From Candidatus Omnitrophota bacterium (GTDB taxonomy: Bacteria; Omnitrophota; Gorgyraeia; Zapsychrales; Zapsychraceae), in the NCBI GenBank assembly GCA_029567025.1, contig JAKQLT010000017.1:1-14303 (forward strand): 14,303 nt of DNA, read 5' to 3'. Of this stretch, positions 1-7,529 are shown piece after piece. The translations under genes were made by a program, and so were the position numbers. Every line of letters begins with the position of its first letter. The first letter of the stretch is position 1. Below the pieces are notes generated by a model. It was given only the letters and a program-made list of their open reading frames with translations, searched no databases and was not told the origin of the DNA.

Positions 1-2
1 TA

Positions 3-671
3 GGGCGCGCGATTGTTCGCAAGCCCCAGGCCTTTTTATTTGATGAGCCTTTAAGCAATATCGATGCGAAGATGCGCGTTTTAATGCGGGCGGAAATTCA
101 TAAATTGCGAGCGCGTTTACAAGCGACGTTTATCTATGTGACGCATGATCAAGTTGAGGCGATGACCTTAGGTGATCGTATCGCTGTGATGAAAGATGGG
201 AAAATTCAGCAATGCGCGGATCCGATGACGATTTATGATAAACCTGCGAATAAGTTCGTGGCGAGTTTTATCGGTTCACCGCCTATTAATTTGATGCAAG
301 GGCGTATTATCAAAAAGGAACGTAAGATATTTTTTGACGAAGGGAAATTTCAGGTTAAGATCGTAGAAGAGATGCATCAACAGATTACGCCTTATATCGG
401 TAAAGATGTTTTTATGGGAATTCGCGCCGAAGATGTTCACGATAAATTGTTCGTTACAGAAGCTTCTTTAGAAACGACTGTACGCGCGGCATGTGAAGTT
501 GTTGAACCATTGGGATCAGAAATTTACCTTCATTTTAATTCCGGTAAGCATTCTTTCATCTCTCGTGTGGGCGCTCATCATAAACCGGATGTTAATAAAG
601 ACATGGATCTTGTCTTTGACATGAGCAAGGTGCATTTCTTTGATAAAGAAACTGAAAATACCATCATTTAA
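3..671 (+). CDS. Sugar ABC transporter ATP-binding protein (MalK/UgpC type), 5' end missing
   Basis: This is the C-terminal 222 residues of an ABC-importer ATPase; the Walker A and most of the signature region lie upstream of the window, and the open frame runs to the window edge. Visible in order are the end of the signature helix (GRAIVRKPQ), Walker B with its catalytic Glu (FLFDEP), the D-loop (LSNIDAKMR), the H-loop His (YVTHDQVEAMTLGDRI), and then the phrase DPMTIYDKPANKFVASFIGSPPIN cut here as DPMTIYDKPANKFVASFIGS, which is typical of the MalK/UgpC/MsmK group. A regulatory TOBE/OB-like region follows (GKDVFMGIRAEDV). Such proteins sit on the cytoplasmic face and drive uptake of oligosaccharides or glycerol-3-phosphate; the substrate cannot be told here because the permease and binding-protein genes are outside. 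The last 32 bases overlap the next gene. No lost motif is seen in the visible part. Family is confident, substrate unknown. Confidence 0.93.
   Translation, partial: GRAIVRKPQAFLFDEPLSNIDAKMRVLMRAEIHKLRARLQATFIYVTHDQVEAMTLGDRIAVMKDGKIQQCADPMTIYDKPANKFVASFIGSPPINLMQGRIIKKERKIFFDEGKFQVKIVEEMHQQITPYIGKDVFMGIRAEDVHDKLFVTEASLETTVRAACEVVEPLGSEIYLHFNSGKHSFISRVGAHHKPDVNKDMDLVFDMSKVHFFDKETENTII
625..630 (+). promoter_or_regulatory. Shine-Dalgarno-like site that supports the TTG start at 640
   Basis: The sequence GCAAGG lies 9 bases before TTG 640, inside the end of the ABC ATPase gene. In that reading frame there is a TGA stop at 622-624 and no ATG until about residue 80, after both membrane segments. 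This makes TTG 640 the only convincing start. The match to AGGAGG is partial, so initiation is probably weak and may depend on ribosomes finishing the upstream gene. Confidence 0.5.
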
Positions 672-1935
672 ATCGCGTTTTATCCTCATAGCCACGCTTT
701 TCTTGCCGTTGGTCCTATTCTTTGTTTTTGCTACTTTTTTTTATCCTCCTTTTTTTATTTTTTTAAGTGTGGGATTGTTCATTATTATTGTTTATTTGAT
801 TCCCTTGCAAAATAGGCTTGTATTAAGAAAAGCGGAAGTTGACCTTTTGTCTCAAGATTTTCTTGAAAGGATTAATATGACAGTGCTGGAGACACAGAAG
901 GAACAGGCGGCTATTTCATCTTTTCGAGAAAAAATTGTAAATTTTTCTGAATTGAAAGGATTAACGGAACGTTTAGGAATATGCCTATCTTTAGAGGAAA
1001 CTTCAAAGGTATTATCATCAGAAGTTAATAAACTTTTTGGCGGTCCAGAAACTGTTATTATTCTTTATGTCCTTGAAGGCAGGACGGGAGATTTGGGAAT
1101 TATCGCTTCTTATAAAGAAAAATTAGAATTTAATATTAAACAGAAAAAAGGGGATATTTTTGACCGCTGGGTTGTTAAGACGTTGCAACCTTTGTTGATT
1201 GAGGATGTAAAAATTGATTATCGTTTTGATGCCGATAAAATTTTAGAAGAAGATACGCGGGCCATTCGTTCTTTGATTAGCGTTCCTTTATTAGTCGGGC
1301 ATAGACCGATTGGCGTTTTACGTGTTGATTCATCGCAAGTCAATACTTTTACAACAGAAGATTTGAGATTTTTAAATGCGATTGGAGATATCGGTGCTAT
1401 TGCTATGGAAAACGCGCAATTGTATGAACGTATCGAACAATTAGCGATTCGGGATGGGCTTACGAATTTGTATTTACGGCGTTATTTAAATGAACGTTTG
1501 CCTGAAGAAGTCAGCCGTCATTTGCGTTCTAAAAGTGAAATGTCTTTTTTGATGATCGATTTGGATTTTTTCAAAGAGTATAACGATAAATACGGGCATA
1601 TGGCCGGAGATATTGTTTTAAAGATGGTTAGTATTGTTTTGATGGAATGTTTTGACCAACCAGGCAATTTAGTCTTTCGTTACGGCGGTGAAGAATTTGG
1701 TGTTTTATTGTCAGATTGTACTAAAAAGAAGGCCTTGGAATTGGCTGAAGATTTTCGTAAAAGGATAGAGAATCAAAGCATCCTTTTGCGACGACAAAAG
1801 ACTAATGTTACTGTTTCTGTTGGGGTTGCATCGTTTCCTAAAGACGCGCAAGAAAAAGAGGAATTAATTTATAAAGCGGACCGGGCTCTTTATCAGGCTA
1901 AACGGTCGGGGCGCAATCGTGTTTGTATCGCGTAA
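640..1935 (+). CDS. Membrane-anchored GAF-GGDEF diguanylate cyclase lacking the I-site
   Basis: 431 residues. The order is a short basic N-terminus, two hydrophobic segments at about 14-34 and 36-56, a helical linker, a GAF-like sensor domain at about 100-265, and a GGDEF domain to the end. The cyclase domain keeps DGLT near its start, the metal-binding stretch MIDLDFFKEYNDKYGH, the active-site loop GGEEF (349-353) and the closing KADRALYQAKRSGRNRV, so it should condense two GTP to c-di-GMP at the cytoplasmic face of the inner membrane. The RxxD inhibitory site expected five residues before GGEEF is replaced by QPGN (340-343), so classical product inhibition is unlikely. The start is TTG, fixed by an in-frame stop at 622-624. 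It overlaps the transporter ATPase by 32 bases and is followed 20 bases later by another GGDEF gene. Activity is predicted from motifs; the GAF ligand is unknown. Confidence 0.92.
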   Translation: MIKKLKIPSFKSRFILIATLFLPLVLFFVFATFFYPPFFIFLSVGLFIIIVYLIPLQNRLVLRKAEVDLLSQDFLERINMTVLETQKEQAAISSFREKIVNFSELKGLTERLGICLSLEETSKVLSSEVNKLFGGPETVIILYVLEGRTGDLGIIASYKEKLEFNIKQKKGDIFDRWVVKTLQPLLIEDVKIDYRFDADKILEEDTRAIRSLISVPLLVGHRPIGVLRVDSSQVNTFTTEDLRFLNAIGDIGAIAMENAQLYERIEQLAIRDGLTNLYLRRYLNERLPEEVSRHLRSKSEMSFLMIDLDFFKEYNDKYGHMAGDIVLKMVSIVLMECFDQPGNLVFRYGGEEFGVLLSDCTKKKALELAEDFRKRIENQSILLRRQKTNVTVSVGVASFPKDAQEKEELIYKADRALYQAKRSGRNRVCIA

Positions 1936-1955
1936 CTTTCTATTAGAGGGGTATA

Positions 1956-2987
1956 ATGTTTTATTTCTTTAATATTTTTGTTATTAGTCTTTATGTGGGC
2001 TTTGTTTTTTATTGTGCCAAGAAATATGCGGCTCATTTTGAAAAAAAGCTGGAAACACAGTTATCTGATCGTCAAAATATCCTTAAAAAGGCGCAAGAAG
2101 AAAAAGATTTGCATTATCAGGAAAAAATACGTTTTGAACAAGAGGCGATACAGATTTTTATGCTTTATGATATTACTCGTGAAATTACTAAAAGCGTTAA
2201 TGAAAAAGAGGCCTTTGATATTTTTAGAAAAAAATTGGAAGGCCATGTGCGTTTTAAGACGTGTCGATTTTTAAAATCTCACGTGGACGACATTAAACAA
2301 TTAAAACCCTCGGAAGATTCTTATGTGTTTGCTCTTCAGGAAAAGAAAAAATTATTAGGGTATTTAGTGTTAGAAGGCGTAAGCGATCCGGATAAAGAAA
2401 AGGTTATGATTTTAGGCAATCAATTTGCGCTTGTTTTAAGAAGAGTATTGCTGTATGAAGAGATTGAGCGGGTCGCGATCACTGATAGTCTGACTGAAAT
2501 TCATACGCGCCGTTATGTTATAGAACGATTTCAAGAGGAAATGAAGCGTTCTCAAGCGCGACATATGAAATTATCATTTTTGATGATCGATGTGGATCTT
2601 TTTAAAGAGATTAATGATACTCATGGCCATTTGACCGGCGATCAAGTGTTGCGTGAAATAGGAAAAATTATTAAAGAGAACACGCGTGAAATCGATATTC
2701 CGGCGCGTTATGGCGGAGAAGAATTTTGTATTGTCTTGCCGGATACGGATTATTTAGGCGCGCAGTATGTGGCTGAGCGTATTCGAAAAGCGGTCCAAGA
2801 AAAAATGATGAAGATTTATGATACAACCATTAATGTGACGATTAGTGTTGGGGTTTCGAATTATCCGAAAGATAGTGAGAAAATGAATGACTTGATTGAT
2901 AAGGCAGACTTCGCGTTATATCGGGCTAAAAAATATGGCCGTAATCGTGTTTTGTGTTTTGCGGAACTTTCCGTTGACAAAGAATAA
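1956..2987 (+). CDS. Membrane-anchored GGDEF diguanylate cyclase with intact I-site
   Basis: 343 residues. One N-terminal membrane segment (about 2-21, very rich in Phe/Val/Ile) is followed by a charged stretch likely to form a coiled coil (about 25-60), a divergent GAF-like region (about 65-170) and a GGDEF domain (about 175-335). Active-site features are DSLTEIHTRRY, MIDVDLFKEINDTHGH, GGEEF (253-257) and KADFALYRAKKYGRNRV. Five residues before GGEEF is REID (244-247), the canonical RxxD site that binds c-di-GMP and shuts the enzyme down. The start ATG has a good ribosome site (GAGGGG, 1946-1951, 4 bases of spacing). It follows the first cyclase by 20 bases and is probably co-transcribed and derived from a related ancestor. 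The signal sensed is not evident: the region before GGDEF is too divergent to name with certainty. Confidence 0.92.
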   Translation: MFYFFNIFVISLYVGFVFYCAKKYAAHFEKKLETQLSDRQNILKKAQEEKDLHYQEKIRFEQEAIQIFMLYDITREITKSVNEKEAFDIFRKKLEGHVRFKTCRFLKSHVDDIKQLKPSEDSYVFALQEKKKLLGYLVLEGVSDPDKEKVMILGNQFALVLRRVLLYEEIERVAITDSLTEIHTRRYVIERFQEEMKRSQARHMKLSFLMIDVDLFKEINDTHGHLTGDQVLREIGKIIKENTREIDIPARYGGEEFCIVLPDTDYLGAQYVAERIRKAVQEKMMKIYDTTINVTISVGVSNYPKDSEKMNDLIDKADFALYRAKKYGRNRVLCFAELSVDKE

Positions 2988-3040
2988 TTTCTTTAATTTT
3001 AATTAATTTGTTGGTTGTTGCGGTGGTTTTAAAATTTGCG

Positions 3041-3069
3041 TTGAAGCATTTTCTTTTATCGTGTAGAAT
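3041..3069 (+). promoter_or_regulatory. Predicted sigma70-like promoter for the polysaccharide operon
   Basis: TTGAAG (3041-3046) and TAGAAT (3064-3069) are separated by exactly 17 bases, a good match to -35/-10 elements. Transcription would begin near 3076, giving a leader of about 50 bases before the ROK gene. This is the only gap over 35 bp in the window, and it precedes a run of ten tightly spaced genes, so it is the natural operon promoter. A second TAGAAT occurs at 3102-3107, with only a poor -35 upstream. A possible TTGACA at 2974-2979, with TTTAAT 18 bases on, is a weaker alternative. No strong hairpin terminator for the cyclase genes is visible here, so some read-through is possible. 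Prediction from sequence only. Confidence 0.5.
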
Positions 3070-3126
3070 ACCCTCCAACTTTAATGGCACGAAACAATCC
3101 TTAGAATATAAATATATATAACAATT

Positions 3127-4050
3127 ATGAATAAATATGTTGTAAGTATAGATTTTGGCGGAACTATTATTAAATTAGGGCTTATTAATCCTTCCGGGAA
3201 AATAATTTTAAGGTCTCAAATTTTTACAAAAAATTTTTATGCGGATAAACAAAAACTGATTAATACGTTGATAGGCCAGATTTTTAATCTTTTGGAAGAA
3301 AAGAAAATAATCAAGAAACAGGTTTCTGGGATTGGCATAGGACTGCCAGGATTGATTGACCCTCAAAAAGGAAAGGTTTGTTTTTTACCGAATGTTCCTG
3401 GCTGGCGCAATATTTTTTTAAAGAAGATTATTGAAGAAAAGACAACCATACGTACTTTTATTGATAATGATGTTAATATGATGGCTTTAGGCGAATGGAA
3501 ATATGGTGCAGGAAAGGGCTATCAAAATCTTATTTGTATGACGTTGGGAACAGGTGTTGGCGGAGGACTTATTTTAAACAATAAGTTATATCGTGGGGAA
3601 GGTTTTGCCGCGGGCGAAATCGGACACATTCCTCTTAATGAACACGGCCCGGGTTGTAATTGTGGAGGACAGGCGTGTTTTGAACGTTACGTGGGAAATA
3701 AAATTTTACAGGAAAAAGCCGCAAGGATTTTTAAGAATAAAAAAATTACATTGGAAGAGGTTTTTGAATTAGCGAAAAAAGATAATACGCGTGCGATCGC
3801 CTTTTGGGAAGAGACAGGTGCGCATATTGGACGAGCTTTAATCGGAGTGGTGAATCTTTTAAATCCGCGGCTTATTGTGATAGGCGGTGGTATTTCAAGA
3901 AGTTATTGTTTTATGGCTTCGACTATTAGCAATATTATTAAAGAAAATTGTATGAAAACACAAGGCGCGATGATTAAGGTTGTGAGAGCTCAATTAGGCA
4001 ATGATGCGGCTTTACTTGGCGCTTTTGTTTTAGTCAATGAAAGTATTTGA
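3127..4050 (+). CDS. ROK-family sugar kinase (glucokinase-like)
   Basis: 307 residues, the usual ROK kinase length, with no helix-turn-helix domain, so this is an enzyme and not a ROK repressor. Motifs: phosphate-binding SIDFGGTIIKLG at the N-terminus, GIGIGLPGLID, NVPGW, sugar-binding and catalytic IDNDVNMMALGEW (Asp115 is the expected base), GTGVGGGLILNNKLYRGEGF cut at GTGVGGGLI, EIGH (His167) and the zinc motif CNCGGQACFE (Cys177, 179, 184). The Gly normally preceding the last Cys is Ala. The family phosphorylates glucose, N-acetylmannosamine, N-acetylglucosamine or fructose with ATP in the cytoplasm; the NVPGW segment favours a glucokinase-like role but does not prove it. It is the first gene of the operon and has no recognisable Shine-Dalgarno before ATG 3127. 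Its stop overlaps the lptD start (TGATG). It may prime hexose for the nucleotide-sugar genes downstream (inference). Confidence 0.93.
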   Translation: MNKYVVSIDFGGTIIKLGLINPSGKIILRSQIFTKNFYADKQKLINTLIGQIFNLLEEKKIIKKQVSGIGIGLPGLIDPQKGKVCFLPNVPGWRNIFLKKIIEEKTTIRTFIDNDVNMMALGEWKYGAGKGYQNLICMTLGTGVGGGLILNNKLYRGEGFAAGEIGHIPLNEHGPGCNCGGQACFERYVGNKILQEKAARIFKNKKITLEEVFELAKKDNTRAIAFWEETGAHIGRALIGVVNLLNPRLIVIGGGISRSYCFMASTISNIIKENCMKTQGAMIKVVRAQLGNDAALLGAFVLVNESI

Positions 4051-6179
4051 TGGCAAAAAATTTCTTAAATTCTAATAAACATTCCAGTCGCTTTATTTTT
4101 CTTTTTCTATTTGTCCTGATTTTTGTTATCGGACAACATTTATCTTTTGCCCAGGATAAAGAATCGGTCGAGTTGAATGTGGATACGGTTGAATATTCCG
4201 TCGATGGCCAAAGCGTGTATGCTAAAGGCAATGTGATTATTATTTATAAAGGCGCGACGCTTAAATGTGAAGAAGCAGAATTTTATCGTGGAACAAAACA
4301 CGTTCGCGCCAAAGGGCATGTGCGGCTTGTTTCTGTTCAAGGGGAATTATCGGGTGAAAATTTAGATTTTAATCTTGAGACCATGACGGGAACTCTTGAA
4401 AATGGAAGAGTTAAGGCCTATCCGTATTATGGCGTTGGAGAAAAAATTTCCCAAGTTAGTCGAGATAAGGTTATTATTTATAATGGTTATTTTACGACCT
4501 CTGATTACGATAATCCGGGTTATCGTTTAAAATCCAATAAAATTGAGATTTATCCGCGTGATAAACTTATAGCGCGTAATGTCCGCGTGCTGTTTGGTAA
4601 AGCGCCTGTAATGTATTTTTCTCGCTACACACAAAATCTAAATGATAAAAAATCATGGCTTACTTTTACACCTGGATATACTAAAGATTGGGGTGTGTTT
4701 TTATTAACGAAAGCTCGTTTTGATTTGAATAAGGATGCTCAGTTGGCCCTTCATTTAGACGCCAGAGAAAGAAAAGATATTGCTTGGGGTGCAGACCTTC
4801 ATTATAGGACAGAAGAATATGGGTTAGGAATTTTTAAGACTTATTATATGAATGAACGAACTCTCGGGGTTAAACGTTTTTATGACGAGAGAGTTTCTCC
4901 GACGGTAGAAAAAGAACGTTTTAAGGTCGAATGGCGTCATAAATGGCAAATCAACGAAAAAACAGATACGATTTGGCAATATTATAAATTAAGCGATGCG
5001 ACTTTATTAAAGGATTATTTTAGAAAAGAACATGATGAGGATTCGTTGCCTAGCACATATTCTTTGACCACAAGGCGTTTTGCCAATAGCGCGTTGACAT
5101 TTCGCACGGATGTGCGGGTGAATCGTTTTGAGTCTAAGGTTGAGCGGCTTCCCGAAGTGCGTTATGACTTTTTTAATCAAAAAATCGGAGAAACAGGCCT
5201 TTATTTAAAGAACACGACGATATTTTCTCATTTACTTAAAAAATTTCCTTCACCATCAAATAATCATAAAGAAACGAATCGTTTTCATATGGATCAGGAA
5301 TTGTCGCGTCCTATGAAAATTGGTTTCTTGGAATTTAAACCTTATGTCGGCACCGAACAAACATATTACAGCCAAACAGCGCGGGAAGGGGAAGATAACG
5401 TTGTCCGAGGATTTTTTAAGACAGGGGCAAGTGTCAGCACGAAATTTTATAAAATTCTTGATACCACAAAAATTTTATGGGTCGATGTGGATAAGGCCAG
5501 ACATGTTTTAACGCCGGGCGTGAATTATCTTTTTTCTCCGCCGCCGACGGTTTCCTCTTCTTATTTAGATAGTTTTGATGACATTGACTCCAGGTCGCGT
5601 GCGCATAAGATAGTTTTTTCTTTAGAGAATAAAATTCAAGCGAAACAAAACGAGAGAACCCGAGATATGATTCGCGCGCTTTTAAGCACGGATTTTCTTT
5701 TAAAGGAAAACCCCGGTAAAGGCGGGTTTCATACGATCAGTTCCGATATTGATATTAAGCCGACAGATTGGCTTACTTTTTATTTTGATTCGGAACATAA
5801 TGCTAAAACAAGAAAATTAGATACAGCGAATTTTGATTTGTATATTAATAATGGAAAAAAATGGGCGTTTGGGATTGGTAAGAGATTCAATCGTGAGGTT
5901 GATGATCAAATAACGCTTAATTTTCAGACGCGTTTAAATCAAAAATGGGCTGTGAGCGTTCATGAACGTTTTGATGTTTCGTCGGGAACTGCCAAGCATC
6001 ATGAGTATGTTGTGTCTCGTGATTTGCATTCTTGGACTCTGGATATTCGTTTCACCGACCGGCGAGGCGAAGGCAGTGAAATCATGTTAGTTTTTACGCT
6101 TAAGGCTTTTCCGGATTTAGGTTTTGATGTGGGCACAGGTTTTAATAAACGTAAAGCAGGTTCAGAAATTTCAGAATAG
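4050..6179 (+). CDS. lptD: LPS-assembly outer-membrane protein LptD
   Basis: 709 residues from ATG 4050; a TTG one codon earlier (4047) is also possible, but the ATG makes a TGATG coupling with the kinase stop. An N-terminal hydrophobic stretch (about 15-31) with SFA before Gln35 is a good signal peptide. Residues about 40-145 form an LptA/OstA-like beta-jellyroll (YAKGNVIIIYKGATLKCEEAEF), followed by the LptD linker phrase YNGYFTTSDYDNPGYRLKS and a long beta-barrel region with HVLTPGVNYLF, ending in FTDRRGEGSEIMLVFTLKAF. LptD receives LPS from the periplasmic Lpt bridge and inserts it in the outer leaflet. The mature protein has a single Cys (73); the Cys usual in the FTTCD-like phrase is Ser151. 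The disulfides needed for E. coli LptD therefore cannot form. Twelve bases separate it from the UDP-glucose dehydrogenase gene. Its LptE partner is not in the window. Confidence 0.92.
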   Translation: MAKNFLNSNKHSSRFIFLFLFVLIFVIGQHLSFAQDKESVELNVDTVEYSVDGQSVYAKGNVIIIYKGATLKCEEAEFYRGTKHVRAKGHVRLVSVQGELSGENLDFNLETMTGTLENGRVKAYPYYGVGEKISQVSRDKVIIYNGYFTTSDYDNPGYRLKSNKIEIYPRDKLIARNVRVLFGKAPVMYFSRYTQNLNDKKSWLTFTPGYTKDWGVFLLTKARFDLNKDAQLALHLDARERKDIAWGADLHYRTEEYGLGIFKTYYMNERTLGVKRFYDERVSPTVEKERFKVEWRHKWQINEKTDTIWQYYKLSDATLLKDYFRKEHDEDSLPSTYSLTTRRFANSALTFRTDVRVNRFESKVERLPEVRYDFFNQKIGETGLYLKNTTIFSHLLKKFPSPSNNHKETNRFHMDQELSRPMKIGFLEFKPYVGTEQTYYSQTAREGEDNVVRGFFKTGASVSTKFYKILDTTKILWVDVDKARHVLTPGVNYLFSPPPTVSSSYLDSFDDIDSRSRAHKIVFSLENKIQAKQNERTRDMIRALLSTDFLLKENPGKGGFHTISSDIDIKPTDWLTFYFDSEHNAKTRKLDTANFDLYINNGKKWAFGIGKRFNREVDDQITLNFQTRLNQKWAVSVHERFDVSSGTAKHHEYVVSRDLHSWTLDIRFTDRRGEGSEIMLVFTLKAFPDLGFDVGTGFNKRKAGSEISE

Positions 6180-6191
6180 GAGAAATTTTTT

Positions 6192-7529
6192 ATGAATATA
6201 GGAATTATCGGTACAGGATATGTCGGGCTTGTGACGGGTGTTTGCTTAGCGCATATCGGGCATAAGGTTATTTGTGTTGATATGGATAAAGAGAAAATAA
6301 ATCAATTAAAACGCGGGATAGTTCCTATTTATGAGCCGGGATTAGAGCCTTTGTTAAAGAAATACATGAGAAGCAAAAGGCTTTCTTTTTCTTTGTCTAT
6401 TAAAGAGGTGACTCAAAAATCAACGGTTCTTTTTATTGCAGTGGGAACGCCGTCGAAGAAAAATGGCGATGCGGATTTAAGTTATGTCGAAAATGTTTCG
6501 CGTCAAATCGCGGCGCATATGAATTCCTATAAATTGATTGTTGAAAAATCAACAGTTCCGGCGGAAACAGGAGAAAAAATTACGCGCACTATTCGTCTTA
6601 ATTTGCCGAGAAAATATAAACAGGGGAAGAAAGCTTCTTTAGATTTTGATGTGGCTTCTAATCCGGAATTTTTGCGAGAAGGTTCAGCCGTTGAAGATTT
6701 TATGAGTCCCGATCGTGTCGTGATTGGCGTTCAATCAAAAAAAGCGGAAGAATTATTGCGTGAAATTTATAAGCCATTAAAAACAAAAATTATTGTTACC
6801 AATATGAATTCCGCTGAGCTTATTAAACACGCGTCTAATTCGTTTTTAGCAACCAAAATATCTTTTATCAATGCGTTGTCGCGTATTTGCGATAAAGTCG
6901 GCGCCGATGTTTTAAAAATAGCCGAAGGTATGGGCCTTGATAAGCGCATTGGAAGAAGTTTTTTAGATGCGGGTATTGGTTATGGGGGAAGCTGTTTTCC
7001 AAAGGACGTGGACGCATTTATTCGTCTCAGTGAGAAAAGCGGTTATGATTTTAAATTATTACAAGAAGTCCGTCGTATTAATGAAGAGCAAAAGCAATTT
7101 TTTCTTAAACTCATTGAAGATAAATTATGGATATTGAAAAATAAAACAATAGGTGTTTTAGGCCTTGCTTTTAAGCCGAACACGGATGATATTCGCAATG
7201 CGCCGTCGTTGGATATTATTTCTGCTTTGCAGAAAGAAGGGGCGAAGATAAAAGCGTATGATCCTCAGGCGATGGAAAAAGCGAAAGATGTTTTTCATGA
7301 TGTGGCGTTTTGTAAAGATCCGTATGCGTTGTCAAAAGGATGCGATTGTTTATTATTATTGACCGAGTGGGATGAATTTAAGAGTTTAAATTTTACTAAA
7401 ATAAAAAATTTAATGCGCCATGCGATTATTTTTGACGGCCGAAATTTTTATGCCAATCAGAATATGGAAGAATTAGGTTTTGAATATTATGGATTAGGGC
7501 TGGGATTCAATACGGAGAAAAGCGGGTAA
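6192..7529 (+). CDS. ugd: UDP-glucose 6-dehydrogenase
   Basis: 445 residues, full length for the family. It oxidises UDP-glucose twice with NAD+ to UDP-glucuronate in the cytoplasm. Seen in order: Rossmann motif GIIGTGYVGLVTGVCLAHIG, GTPSKKNGDADLSYV, STVPAETG, SNPEFLREGSAVEDFMSPDR, the central helix with ELIKHASNSFLATKISFINA, the catalytic loop GYGGSCFPKD with Cys268, and the C-terminal domain phrase GLAFKPNTDDIRNAPS. The SNPEFLREG/GGSCFPKD combination separates this from the UDP-GlcNAc dehydrogenase branch next door. The ribosome site AGGAGA (6178-6183) overlaps the lptD stop. Its own stop overlaps the next start by one base (TAATG), which implies coupled translation. The UDP-xylose synthase two genes on uses its product. 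Alternative names for the same family are TuaD and RkpK. Confidence 0.95.
   Translation: MNIGIIGTGYVGLVTGVCLAHIGHKVICVDMDKEKINQLKRGIVPIYEPGLEPLLKKYMRSKRLSFSLSIKEVTQKSTVLFIAVGTPSKKNGDADLSYVENVSRQIAAHMNSYKLIVEKSTVPAETGEKITRTIRLNLPRKYKQGKKASLDFDVASNPEFLREGSAVEDFMSPDRVVIGVQSKKAEELLREIYKPLKTKIIVTNMNSAELIKHASNSFLATKISFINALSRICDKVGADVLKIAEGMGLDKRIGRSFLDAGIGYGGSCFPKDVDAFIRLSEKSGYDFKLLQEVRRINEEQKQFFLKLIEDKLWILKNKTIGVLGLAFKPNTDDIRNAPSLDIISALQKEGAKIKAYDPQAMEKAKDVFHDVAFCKDPYALSKGCDCLLLLTEWDEFKSLNFTKIKNLMRHAIIFDGRNFYANQNMEELGFEYYGLGLGFNTEKSG

Noticed and set aside
1978..2274. Alternative-frame open reading frame of about 98 codons within the second cyclase gene.
   Set aside because: It is basic, low-complexity sequence with no motif and is wholly covered by a gene with clear family features.
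2979..2995. Inverted repeat AAAGAA/TTCTTT followed by a T-rich stretch after the second cyclase gene, as a possible terminator.
   Set aside because: The stem is six weak pairs with almost no GC and would be unstable; I cannot support termination there.
4859..4895. AACTCTC...GAGAGTT inverted repeat in lptD.
   Set aside because: It has a 23-base loop, lies within barrel-coding sequence and has no T run; chance is the simplest explanation.
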